64,000 bases of DNA from Styela clava (taxonomy: Eukaryota; Chordata; Ascidiacea; Stolidobranchia; Styelidae). Shown here one piece after another: positions 48,311-59,650 of the stretch. The notes under the pieces were generated by a model that saw nothing but the letters and a program-made list of their open reading frames with translations, had not been told where the DNA came from and searched no databases. The DNA lies in assembly GCF_964204865.1 (NCBI RefSeq), contig NC_135261.1, forward strand, positions 15,934,001 through 15,998,000, given 5' to 3'. A program made the position numbers and the translations under genes. How positions within the stretch are numbered: position 1 is the stretch's first letter; every line of letters starts with the position of its first letter.

Positions 48311-50207
48311 AGTGATACCCGAAAGAAATGGGTCTATTTCAACTGACGTAGTAAACTGTCTTTTATATCTTTTCGTCGAACCGTCCCGAGTGATAAAGCT
48401 TGCAGTATAACAGTTAGAGCTTTACTGTTGTAAGTGTAAATATAGAAACAAACAAAAGTTTAATATACCCATTTGGAGAATGAGTCTTTCGCGAGTTATT
48501 TTTTGCTTTATAAAATAGAAGACAACTTTAAAGTTTCTCTGTTGCTTTGCTGGCTGATGGGTTGAAAAATTCCCTTTTCCGTTAATTTGATTTTTTTTTG
48601 AGTATTATGAATCAATTGACCAAGCATTGAGTAACGACTACAAACGTTTATATATATATACTGTGGCAGTAGAGATTGGTGTAAATATACTCTACGTCCA
48701 CAACATGCGAAATATGATTTTTTTTAATTAAAAAACCAATATTCAGAGTGACTGAATAGTTTTTACCACAATATAATAAAAGCAGCTTACAGCAAGTTTC
48801 AGAAATTATAAATGTAAGTGATACAATTTAATGAAATAAACCAATTTTCTTACATTCTATCATTTAAACCTTGCTTCGTGAACAGTACGTTCAGTTTCCT
48901 TATTCGATCACAACTAATAAATTTAGAAATGCTTGACTATAATTCCGACTATAATTAAACCACAATGAATAAAAGCTTCCCTATAATTTAATTGAAATAA
49001 AAACTTAACTTATTCTAGGATTCAAATGGAAAATATAATTTTTTGATCATTGACTCGATGCACAAAACAATACATTTACTGCCTGAACACTCACTGACAA
49101 AAGTACAATGTTTATTTTTGCCCGACTAGGCTATTTTAATATGTATATACGCGTTCTATATTTGAAAGAATATCTATATCATATACCCGACAATATAAAA
49201 TATATTTTCGACTGGACATTGACACAACTTGCTCAGTTTCCTAGTATATGAATTATATAAAAATTTTATGGTGTGATTGTTTGGCTATTTTTTGCTGAAT
49301 AATTTATATCCTGTTTTGTAAGCAATTTTATTCGTGACGCACGGACGAGAGGGTCATTTTGTGATGTTTCACGTATTGAAAAATTCATGTTTAGACAAGA
49401 TTTGCCTGCATTTATTTTACTCGATATATCAATTTCTATAAATTGACTTGGTCTAATAACACGAGAGCAAAGCTCAAATATATGGGCGCGAAGGTCGAAT
49501 ATTAAAAAAGTGATCGTTATGGATTAAAATAAAATTCATATTCTCAATAGGCCCAGAAAAATTGAACAAAAAAATGGAAGTTATGTCTTTGTATCTTCTT
49601 CCATGTTGAAGTACTAAAATTGAAATCAATTGAAAGATGGCGATTTTCGTACAACTGCTATGACAACAATTCAGCAAACCGATTATGTGCAAGAATAGCG
49701 TACGATAAATCAACTATTCTATTTCTACCAAGATAAATATAATTCCTACTTGATATGTCTAACCAGCCATTTGTGTAAAATTGTCTATCCTTACCTAAAA
49801 TACTATAAAATCGTATTTATCTAAATGGACCAAGTTTGAAAATAGTTGATTGGGGAAATAAAGGCCCCGTATTTTAGACTACAAACTTCTTTACTGTCTA
49901 TTTTAGCAGACATTCTAGCTTTAATGAGTCACGCGTAATTTCAATATATATATGCCGTCCATTTTGCCGCTTGGTTATCAGTCAATCGGTACTTGATTAC
50001 ATGTTCTTGAATCACTTGATAATTTACCAGGAATACTATTTAAATGAAATTTTTCTGTCGAAATAACACAGTTTTCTAATCTTCAAGATATATTTAACAT
50101 TTTGGGAAGTGTTTCAAGTTTCCGATGGAATTTGATAAGATTTTTGAAAGGAATAAAGTACATAAAATAGTTGAGCAAAAAGCACCCATGTAAATAATAT
50201 TTCATGA
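48311..50207. other. Intergenic, no gene seen
   Basis: It holds the 5' flank of the receptor gene and the 3' flank of the protease homolog. No coding frame or known repeat was recognised. Confidence 0.5.
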
Positions 50208-52971
50208 TTAGAATTGCGCATCTACTTTTTCTTCATTTTGTTTCTTACTGGATACAATTTCTTCAATTGACCTCTCAACATCTGATATTCTGGCGAACTT
50301 AGCATATTCTTGTTCTTTTCCGCTGCATACTTTACCAGATGTTTTCACACCAGCTAAATACCAATCACAACTGGTTTTTCTTTGACATATCAAAAATGAT
50401 CCTGGATTTCCTTAATAAATGAATGAATATATGAGTACAAGTTTCAATTTATTACTTGAATAAATGTTCTCAGAATTATAACTGATTTCATTGGATATAT
50501 GCCAGGATTTTACCGACAGATACCAACTACTCGATAACATATTATTTTGGGTTCAACAAGTCTTACGTACGTTATTTATTTCATGTTTAATGATAGATTT
50601 AGGATTTACGAGCGGTGAGAATTATACTTGATTTTGTTTTCCATTTCACTTACCCAAACAATTTGTAAAACGACTCTTTGGTTCAATTATATTTCCCACA
50701 CAAATTTCCTCTTTTATTGTATATTTTGTTTTATTAGCTTGATCATTGCATTCAGAATTATTTGCAACAAATACGGGCATCCGACGCAATGGATAATAAA
50801 AACCTTAAAATAAATAACAGTTTATTGCTATCTGTTATGAATTTGATTTGGTTATGGGATTGTTCAGCAACTAAGGAGATGTCAATTAATTTTTCATACC
50901 AATAAACTAATGCTTCATTATTGACAAAACCCAGTCTTGGCCCCTTTAACGATTTAAAAAATGATTGACAAATGTGTATGGAACTAATTAGTTTTCAACG
51001 GTTTTTAGTTTTCAATTGTAATAATTTAAATCTTTTTTATGTGTTTTAAAACAAGTGACTTATAATTCGTCCATACATTTTTAAGCCGTCGATGCCATTG
51101 CTCGTTTTATCGGCATTACATTTTTGGGGATGAATTTGGAATTTTTGATTTTAAATCTATGATTTGAAATTTATATTATTTTTTTTTCATCAATCCCACT
51201 GTTGTCTGTTGTTTTTCCCGTTTCTAGAGATCCGTACAATTGGATTGGTATGTATAATTTCGAGTTAGAGAAGAATAAAGCAAAAATTCTATGTGACCTT
51301 TATAACGTAAAAATTACTATATACCACTATATGTTTTCTCCTTTACATATCCAAATGCAATACAGTTCTCGCCGATGGATGGATTTTCTCCATCTGGCAA
51401 ACAAATCGGTTGAATTAGGTCCGGAGAAAATTTGAAACTTCTGTTGAATTGAACGAGGACAATGTCGTTGCTCACACTGTAGTTGGTAACTGTCTATAAA
51501 AATATTTACAATATATAGCAAGACGCAGCATTTGTCGCTATATTTTAGTAGGTTCTGAACAAAATACAAACAATTGCAATGAGAACGTTTTATGAAATGT
51601 AATGTTATAATATATCTAATATTTCATAGGTTTCACAGGCATATCTCAAATTTTCTAAAACATGCGTTTTAAAAGAAAAACGAGGTTTTGTGAAATTCTG
51701 CTTTCGAAATTGCAAACATTGTATGAATTCAATATTTTTTTGAACAAAAACTTATTTATTTTGTTTTTTAGTATACTGTTGAACTCTGAAACAATAGTAT
51801 CAGTACAACGGAACAATGTTAGTTAGTCTTACTCGGGATATTTTTACCTTGTACCCCGAATAATAATCCTTAACTCCGGACGTTTGGTTTTCAGTTCTAA
51901 AAGTAAAATTTAAAATTCGTTTGAGGGTGTCCATATGCGACAAATACGAATGGTAAGTATAGAAAGACCAATTTGCAGTTGATAAATTTTGATAAAAATA
52001 GTATATTTGATTCATTCTTGATATTTGAAAATTGCATTTAGTTGCATTTAGTAAAAAATCAGATACTTTCAATCTTTTTTTAGCTTCACTCACGATATTT
52101 TATTCACACATTTGGCCAAAGGTTAAAGTAATTGTACCGAATGTCATATGAATGTGTCTTCGTGAGAAGAGCATAATTTGATGTGAATGAACGGGTCCCG
52201 AAAGACTCATTTTTTTTAAATAACTGTAACAGACTTATACTATATTTAATTTTATCTATTTCAAAAATGTTTGAAAACGCTGACGTCGCCATAAGTTTCT
52301 AAACCTCACTGTCAATAAAAACATGTCGCAGCGATGATAATGCATTCTAATACACTTCTGATTTTTGCTCTCACCATCCATGGCCATTCTACCAAAAACC
52401 TTCTTGGCAGTCCTCTGGGATAACGAGAGTTTGGCCCTTGAAATACTTCAGTCTGGACAATGCCCATCATCCTCTAACACTCACACAACTCTTCAGCAGT
52501 ATGACTTTGTCAGAAGGGCTGAGAAGTCGGAAATTTTTTCACCCGACTCCAATCTTTGTGACCTTTTAAAAACCACGCATATTCATAATTCCGGCTCTTG
52601 TTTGACAAAATGTTGACTTGATTCCGTCTCCCGTTTGAAGAAAATTGCATTAAACATCGATTCCAGCTTGTTGGGCAAAAAGATCACGGGAAGGACATAT
52701 TTGAGTGTTTGTAGTGGAATTTATTGAACTTGACTTTGGGGAATTTTGTACAAAGATTTTTAGCATCAAGAATTTATAGATAATGAACATATCATAAAAT
52801 TGTCCTGTTACAAAAGTTGCCGCACAAATTGGCCAAATCGCACTTGAAGAAATCATGTTTACTGATATATTAAAGAATTTCACAAAGTTGCAATTATTAC
52901 TCCACTTGAACAAAATACGTTTTTAACCTTGAATTTTTCAGATAAGTGTGATCCATATATAATGTTCTGCC
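50208..52971 (-). CDS. Trypsin-fold serine protease homolog, catalytically dead, 5'-incomplete (6 exons)
   Basis: The exons are 52901-52971, 52108-52223, 51848-51896, 51325-51493, 50654-50803 and 50208-50410, with matching phases (0, 2, 0, 1, 1). Exon 1 has NIIYGSHLSEKFK, the position of the mature IVGG start, then FCSSG for the usual CGGS. Exon 2 has NYALLTKTHSY where WVLTAAHC is expected. Exon 4 has SNDIVLVQF (active-site Asp block) and LIQPICLPDGE. Exon 5 has MPVFVANNSEC. Exon 6 has NCLGNPGSFLICQ in place of the GDSGGP motif, then WYLAGVKTSG. So Asp is kept, the His motif is altered and the Ser motif is destroyed. A basic-acidic tail of about 30 residues ends the chain. Such pseudo-proteases often act as cofactors or binding proteins in invertebrate immune cascades. 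The last three exons are firm; exons 1-3 are tentative and the signal exon was not found. Confidence 0.68.
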
Positions 52972-54780
52972 CTAAACAAGAGAGGAGAGAAAAGTAATTT
53001 TGTAATAATTTTAATACGCCGGATTAATACATTTTTTAAGTTTCCAAAATTTAGCACACCAATAGTAACGTTCAACTGTTTGGTAGAAACACAGATTAAA
53101 TTTGAAATATATAATCAAATCTTTGGTAAGCTCATACCTCAACAGCAACATTCTATTAATCTTTCTACATAACAAAAGAAAATTTTGAAGGCTTCCAAAT
53201 GCCGGATAATGAGACTATCAATATCAAATTTGTTTTATTCAATATTCAAATCAAGCTATTGTTTATACCTAACGTAATGCTATTTGCGTAGAATGGCATG
53301 GGTATATTTTTGGTGTCAGAATCTCAATGAAGCAGCTCAAAAATGTTATCACAGCTTTATCACTTTAAAATGACTCTTCAAAATTATCACATACACAAAT
53401 ATCCTGCTTTAAATAATATTTCAATACTCATTCGAAAAGAGTAAAAACCTATAAGCGGCACGTGGTTTATTTTAGTGAATAAAAATGATAGTTTTCTGAA
53501 TGTGGGCCAATTTGTGTGCGCCAACTCTCCAAAACACGCCCAAAATTAGCGTTGAAAATTTTGCAATGATAAAGTATGGGCAGAATATTTCAAGGGTCGG
53601 GGAAACGTCCATTGCATTTGCCTTATCAGAGTAGTAAGAGTGAGAGAAAGTGATTGTCACGTTATAATTGTATAGTTATGCCATGCTGTATTTGTAAACA
53701 AGACGTCATGTTGACTTGCGCATTAATTTGGCTAAGCAGGAAAGAAAGTTTGGACAAGTCTATCTGCTTACAAATCCTATTTAATCATCGGTGCAAAAGC
53801 CATAAAAATAATCTAGCCAATTGCGTCTTCGTGGCTCTGTGAAAACGAATTATCTGCTATCGCTGAAATTAAAAGCAAAAAAGGAGCGGCGCAATCTCGT
53901 TTCAATTGTTTCTCAGAACAGGCACACATATCGCATTAACATTTGCAGGATAATTCATTTAAAGTTAACTTCATTTTTTTTACAAGAGTGGCGCACAATA
54001 GAGATTTGATGTTCTTTTAAATGAACAGCATCGTGCAATAGATGTAACTGCTACCTATGCTATTAAGACATCAAGCTATCGTGGTCATCCCACCTATGGA
54101 ATAAGAACCAATTTAGAGCCAACGAAGATAACTGCAATTGGTTTCTGCGCTATTTTTAACATCATGGTTTGTTACGACTCCAAACATACGGACCGACGGT
54201 TACACAATGATATCGTTACTTTCTCTCGAGGTTGGCAAGGCTAAAGAGTGCTGAACAAATTAATTGTTAGCCCAGTACTTTTGAGTCCCTGATCTTCTGA
54301 TCGGCTTGAATCCCGCTACTAGGGCAAGATTTTGAAACTACGTGTACTATTAATACTTTGCCATCCAATTCTGTTTTTTCAATTAGGCCCTGACCCAAGC
54401 TCCTAAAAATACAAGCATTGTAGCTTTGTATTTTAGGATGATAAATGGATCTTAGTCTCAGTAGCGTTTTCTTTTTTACCCTAAGCATAGTACCGTTCGG
54501 CAGGTTCAATTGGACGAGATGCTTGTTTTTGTCATTTTATGGCTTTGTTAATTCGCCTTTATTCAAGTCTGACCTTCAACTGTGCAAGTGCGTACATACC
54601 ATATAATATCATTCATTTGTGTATGTGTCCTCATCGAGTGTGAATAAACTGCAGAAAGGATATATTAAAAGCGCAATTTGGGCTTTTGTGCTTCGTGAAC
54701 TTCAGAATAATTAGAGTAAGTTTATTGAGCATTGGTCGGTCAAAGCAACGTGAACGTTGACATCGGGCAGAGGATACTAT
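52972..54780. other. 5' flank of the protease homolog, no further exon recognised
   Basis: An upstream exon ending in phase 1 (signal peptide or extra domain) is expected on the minus strand but was not identified. Open frames at 53472-53660 and 54267-54509 have no recognisable domain. Confidence 0.4.
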
Positions 54781-54790
54781 TATTCGAACA

Positions 54791-54875
54791 TATATAAAAG
54801 TAAGCCAGTTCCATAAGCATAAGCACGTATAGTCAGTCTACTATCTCATAGTCAAACACAGCTGTTGTCTCTCAG
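54791..54875 (+). promoter_or_regulatory. Candidate plus-strand promoter with noncoding first exon
   Basis: TATATAAAAG at 54791 is followed about 30 bases later by AGTCAGTC, an initiator-like site. A strong donor, CTCTCAG|GTAAAT, comes at 54875. The interval has no ATG, so it would be a 5' leader exon. No coding exon could be attached downstream on the plus strand, so the target gene is unknown. Confidence 0.35.
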
Positions 54876-55525
54876 GTAAATATATGGTCAACGAGTCGTT
54901 TATATAATTTTAAAGAGAATGCTATTGCCTAGCAGCCTATTTGTTTTTGAAGAAAAAACTTCTGATATTCACAATACAAGATAGATTGAAATAGCTGAAT
55001 TAACGCTTTTTAAATCGTGCGATGGTCAGCAGACAACTTGCGCAATTTCCAAAACAGAAACGTTTAAAAATATTTCAGTGCACGCGTCAAGCAATTGTTT
55101 GTAGTAATTTGATTATATGCCCGCCGGTGTAAAACTTTTAACATGGCTTTACTCGCTTTAAATGAAATATTAGTCAGGACACCGTGTTTTAGTTTACGTG
55201 ATAGAAAAATTTAAATATATCAAAATTTAAACATTTTTCTGCCATATATTTAGTTCATATTTGATTATGAAAACGAAATCTCTTAATGGCAAACGAAAAC
55301 GATACAAAAGCAATAAGGGAAACTTACATAATAGGATTTTTAGAAGTTAGGCAACGTGCATGACATCAGAATTCGTTTTGCCGTGTTGCTTCAAAATTTA
55401 GTAGAAATGGGTAATTCTATAACAATTCGAATTTAATATTTACATACGCCACGTCAAAACGTGATCATTGTATAACGAAACTTGGGAAATTAAAAAAGAT
55501 TCCGCAATGGTATCGATAAAAAAAA
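54876..55525. other. No gene seen
   Basis: AT-rich sequence between the candidate leader exon and the MITE at 55526. It may be intron of an unidentified plus-strand gene. Confidence 0.4.
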
Positions 55526-55635
55526 GGACCTCCTGAAGAATGCGCACCAAGATGGCGCACAACCTGAACTCAGGTTGTGTACCAGGTTAGGGTTCAGGAT
55601 ATGCGACATCTTGGTGCGCATACTTCAGGAGTACC
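55526..55635. mobile_element. Palindromic MITE copy 5, second subfamily
   Basis: GGACCTCCTGAAGAATGCGC at the left and GCGCATACTTCAGGAGTACC at the right bound 110 bp. The centre (CAGGTTGTGTACCAGGTTAG) is the same as in copy 4, 25 kb away, so the second subfamily has recent copies at two loci. Confidence 0.78.
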
Positions 55636-55779
55636 GAAAAAAAATGCAAATTTATTCATTTTAGATAAACAGTTCTCAAAGGAGATAGTCGAATGTAAAA
55701 CTATATAAAAACTTCAACTTCCGATAAATGATATTATTCAAACATTCGGAGGAATTATAAATTTCTACACATTATAGAC

Positions 55780-55860
55780 CAGTGGTTCTCAACCTTTTAT
55801 GGTTCTTGGCCCCCTTCCGGCGCCTTTTTGCTCTCGTGGCCCCCCTGTACGTCATTGCAA
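55780..55860 (+). mobile_element. hAT-type MITE left end
   Basis: CAGTGGTTCTCAACCTTTTA opens a stretch with two TGGCCCCC motifs, typical of a common hAT MITE class. The matching right terminus was not found within the next 2 kb, so only this end is claimed. Confidence 0.45.
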
Positions 55861-56047
55861 AAACTAAACGTGTTGGATTGTATTATGCTTTTACGACCTT
55901 TTATGAAATGCAAAAACAAACCACAGACAAGAAAGTTCAAGCTTTTTAGTATACAATGAATGGGAATCTTGCGCTTGGGATTGTCTGACGAGGTTCCCTG
56001 ATATTTGGCACCGTGTTTGATATAGCCAGACGAATGTCACTATCAAC

Positions 56048-57617
56048 TAGGGTTGCCAACCATACTTTATTCCAAAGGACGAACCTTTAATTAAGCTTTT
56101 CGGTCCTTGTCCTTTCTAGCATTTGGAAAATATGCTTACTCTCCTTTATTCGTCGTTCTTAAATAATCGCCTCCATTTATGTATTTGCCAGCTTCTAATT
56201 ATTCTTTTAAATTTCGCTTTGGTCCGGCTCAATAACCCAAGAAATAACAATTTTATTATCATTTCAAATATTTTATATTATTTTCCGAAAATGGCAACAC
56301 TCCATGATTTGAGTAAATACTAGTTCAATAACTGAAAATTCTACGTTTCCACAATCCAACAATGCTGTTTTTGTAAATGTCTATATATAAATACACTCGC
56401 TAGGAAGCTGATATTAGCTGGAGAGCTGTGTAAAGTCTGAGTAGTTTAACGCACTGTTGCCCGAGCTAGTTCATTTTTTCTGTGGCCCTTAAACGGATAG
56501 ATTATTCCACAATATTGCAATAACGTATTTGGAGAAAAAAAATGACTTCGATGATAATTCAACATTTGAAATTTTTTTTTTTGATAAATCTTTTTCCAAA
56601 ATATCAGACACTTGTAAAAATTGTAGAGCATTTGAAGCTAAAAGACAAACATAATTTGAATATGATTGACTATTTGATAAAGTTGCACTCATTTAAACAA
56701 CTTTTGGCACGATTCAAAGCACTAAACTGTTTACAGAATGCAAAACAACAAGCAGTAAATTGCACTTCATATTAAAATGTTTTAATCTTAAGTGTGTTAT
56801 CGTTTTCAAAATAGTTTCATTTGTGGTCTCAATTTGCGGAACCTCAACTTCTTGTGACCGCATTTTTTGTGTAATGTTATCTAAATGGCGCAGTGAAAGG
56901 AACAGATGCTCCATTAGGGCTGAGCATTTCGAATCGAATAGCAAATTATTCGAATCGGTTCAGCGCTAAATTTCGAATTGCTGCGATCTCATTTTTTTCC
57001 CTTCTGGTAAATTTCTCAATTTTTATTTTTAAGTCCTATTTTTTCAGCAAAATTCTGACATCTGACTTTTTTCTGTAGTGAGTTATTGATGAAAACGTGT
57101 ATTGTGTGTGAACGTTCAGCAATCTGTCTGAGTGATGCATTTTACGTTTCCAGTAATTTAAGTGTCTGGTGGGCCCAATACAATGAGAAAATTACATACA
57201 ATTATATACCTCCCAAGTATTCAAGATTCGATTCGATTCTGAAATCATCAGGTATTCGAAAGTGTCTTGCCCTATGCAGCTCCATACAACTAATGAAAAT
57301 TGAACTTTTAATATGAAAGACATGTATCGTGAATTTTCGGAAAAAATAAAGCGTGATCCACAATTGCTGGAGTCAGCAAAGGGTCAGAAGAAATATAACT
57401 TTAAGAAATATAAACTTATGCAACTGCAAAATTAGAGCTTGTTTGGTTCAATGTTAATCAAACATTAAATGAAAAACACATGGAGATTTTTTCACTCTAT
57501 CTTTTTAGCTTGTATTTCATTGTTTTATATTGTTCTTTTCTGCAAGTTACAAAATAAATGTTGACGGTAATCTATGTTCTTCTAATCTATTCAAACTTTT
57601 CATAGTTGGCAACCCTA
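56048..57617. mobile_element. hAT-like element with TAGGGTTGCCAACC ends
   Basis: The left end TAGGGTTGCCAACCATA and right end AGTTGGCAACCCTA are inverted repeats. The flanks CTATCAAC (56040-56047) and CTGCCAAC (57618-57625) match at 6 of 8 bases, a decayed 8-bp duplication. No transposase could be recognised among the short frames inside. Confidence 0.62.
56915..57274. mobile_element. Small element nested in the 56-57.6 kb element
   Basis: TAGGGCTGAGCATTTCGAAT at the left and ATTCGAAAGTGTCTTGCCCTA-like sequence at the right are imperfect inverted ends. Both ends carry TTCGAATCG-type motifs. GCTCCAT occurs directly before the left end and four bases after the right end, which is suggestive of, but not a clean, target duplication. 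Confidence 0.4.
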
Positions 57618-57625
57618 CTGCCAAC

Positions 57626-59110
57626 CTTGATACGGTTTTGATGCTAACAAGATCAGAAAAACCAGATTCGCACAAATAGGTTGTGACAAATTGAACAAGC
57701 AGAAACCGATGTCAACGTCTTTACCCTGCGTATGATTTTTGTCACTTTACTTTTGGAGTTAAGGTGGACGTAAGATTCACTGCTCATTACATACGAGTAA
57801 TGCAGGCATTGAATACATTCTATGTAATATCGAACTTTGATTTTTACTCGTCAACGTTAACACTAGAAGGTATTATGTTATCAAAGTTTTGAAAAGTCAT
57901 ATACCGTAAAGACGCTGCTGGTTTTGTTACGTCCTATATAGTAATTATACTTTTTTGTTAGAACTAAGGAATGTCTACTACACGAGACCGCGATTAACAC
58001 GACGCCCCAAAATACCGAGGCCAATACACGAGAAAAATCTCTATTGAGTGTGAACATATTGATTTTATTTCTCGATAGTTGTTTAGTTCATTTCAGGGGA
58101 AGTTATTTATAGTCCCGTTAGTATAACTGAAATCTTGTAAAAAAAATTCAGAAAATTGCGGACTAGTTCCATACTCTCGTTATCCTGGAGGCCTACCAAT
58201 AATATTTCTCAAGCTATGGCTATGGATGGTAAGAAAAAAACGAAAAATAACATAATATAAAATAAATTAACTGACTCTAAGTAGGTAGTCGAAAATCCTA
58301 TTCTCCGCAGCTTTTTAGCAATTACTATACTGTAGTTCAATTTGAAATCAGAACGTAGAAACTTATAAACAACGGCTACATCCCATAAAAGGCATTTAGC
58401 ATCACGATTTAAATCAACCCGGATCAGATATTTTGAAAATATTTTGTTATCTGTTGCTAGGCAAATGATCTCATTGACGTATATTGTTATTCATTAGGAA
58501 ATTCCTTTAGGTTGTCGTTGCATTGTCGTCGGTAGTTGTGCCCTAATTTTCGCAAAGTATCATGCGCTGAGGGATAAATCTTGTTTTCCAATCAGAAAAA
58601 GACATCAATAGACACAAAACAGAAAGAAAAAAATAGACGAAAATCAACACCTGAACGAAAAAGCGCGAAGACGGCAGGTGCGGCGCGCATAACTTGGAGC
58701 ACTTACTTTCCTTCTGAAAAGCGGACCACTGTAGGAAAGCTCAGTCTCACCACCAAGGAGTCCCAGAGAAATAACGCGTACCCTAAATTACAGAATAAAC
58801 TATTGAATTGTTTATCATGTGTCTGGTTTGATTCTTTTTGAGCGTAGTTTGATTAGACTCCGAAGAAATGATTCGAATAGCCTAGCCCGAATAGCATAGC
58901 CTTTTTTGGTTATAACAAACTCTACATACATACGATAAATAATAACTGACTTGAGTCAACATGATTGACGCCTAACTGCTGCAATATTGGCTGGTGACGT
59001 AGATTCAGATTTGAACCTGGCGAAAATAATTACAACAACAACGAGTGCAATAAACTTTTTTCACAGAAGTATCAACTGATTATAAAATGCCTTAGCAGAC
59101 AAATCATTTT
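57626..59110. other. No gene confirmed
   Basis: One plus-strand frame (58581-58841) encodes a basic N-terminal run (KNRRKSTPERKSAKTAG) but has no homology I recognise and no splice context. The rest is noncoding in appearance. Confidence 0.4.
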
Positions 59111-59116
59111 GTTTTG

Positions 59117-59485
59117 AAAAATTGAACAATTGCAATGAAGATACGTCAGTAATTGCGAAAAAGCGTTAAACTGTATTGATATAACATAAACATATGAAAT
59201 AAATTTTTTATTCACAGCATGGAAATTAAATTTTTATGGAAAATATTGCCCAATTGCAGAATAGATACGACAGTAATTGCAAAAAAGCGTTCAACTGTAA
59301 TGATATAACATAAACAAATGAAAATAAATTTTTTATTTACAGCATCGATATTTACATTTTTATGGAAAAAATTGACATATTGCAAAGTAGATGTTTAGTA
59401 ATTACGAAAAAGCGTTAAATTGTATAATTATAACATAAAGACGTAAATAAAAATCGTTATTTATAGCATTGATATCAATACATTT
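59117..59485 (+). repeat. Three tandem copies of a unit of about 125 bp
   Basis: AGTAATTGCGAAAAAGCGTT and close variants recur near 59148, 59272 and 59397. Each is followed by TGATATAACATAAAC, AAATTTTTTATT(T/C)ACAGCAT and TTTTATGGAAAA(A/T)ATTG in constant order. Copy 3 is the most diverged. The array lies about 170 bases past the stop codon of the atlastin-like gene. Confidence 0.7.
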
Positions 59486-59650
59486 TTATCAGAATGCAAC
59501 GTAAATTGGCATATTGTTTTTTATGTTATGTAAATCACGTTTAATAGTCCGATGTATTTGATAAGCTCTATCGAAGAAGAAATAAAATACTTAAATACTG
59601 GTGATGTTGATTTTATCAGTTGTTAGAAGTCGTGGTAGTCACGCCAGCGT

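Noticed and set aside
52650..52913. Frame with ISSSAIWPICAATF as the His exon of the protease homolog
   Set aside because: It looked like a degraded LISSxWxxTAAHC. However, it needs an intron of about 25 bases, and its phase does not fit the next exon. The alternative exons 52901-52971 and 52108-52223 fit in phase and align better.
54267..54509. 80-residue minus-strand frame (LRVKKKTLLRLRSIYHPKIQ) as an upstream protease exon
   Set aside because: No signal peptide or protease feature and no matching phase-1 donor.
58581..58841. Basic 86-residue frame on the plus strand
   Set aside because: No known domain, no splice sites and no conserved pattern; probably chance or transposon-derived.
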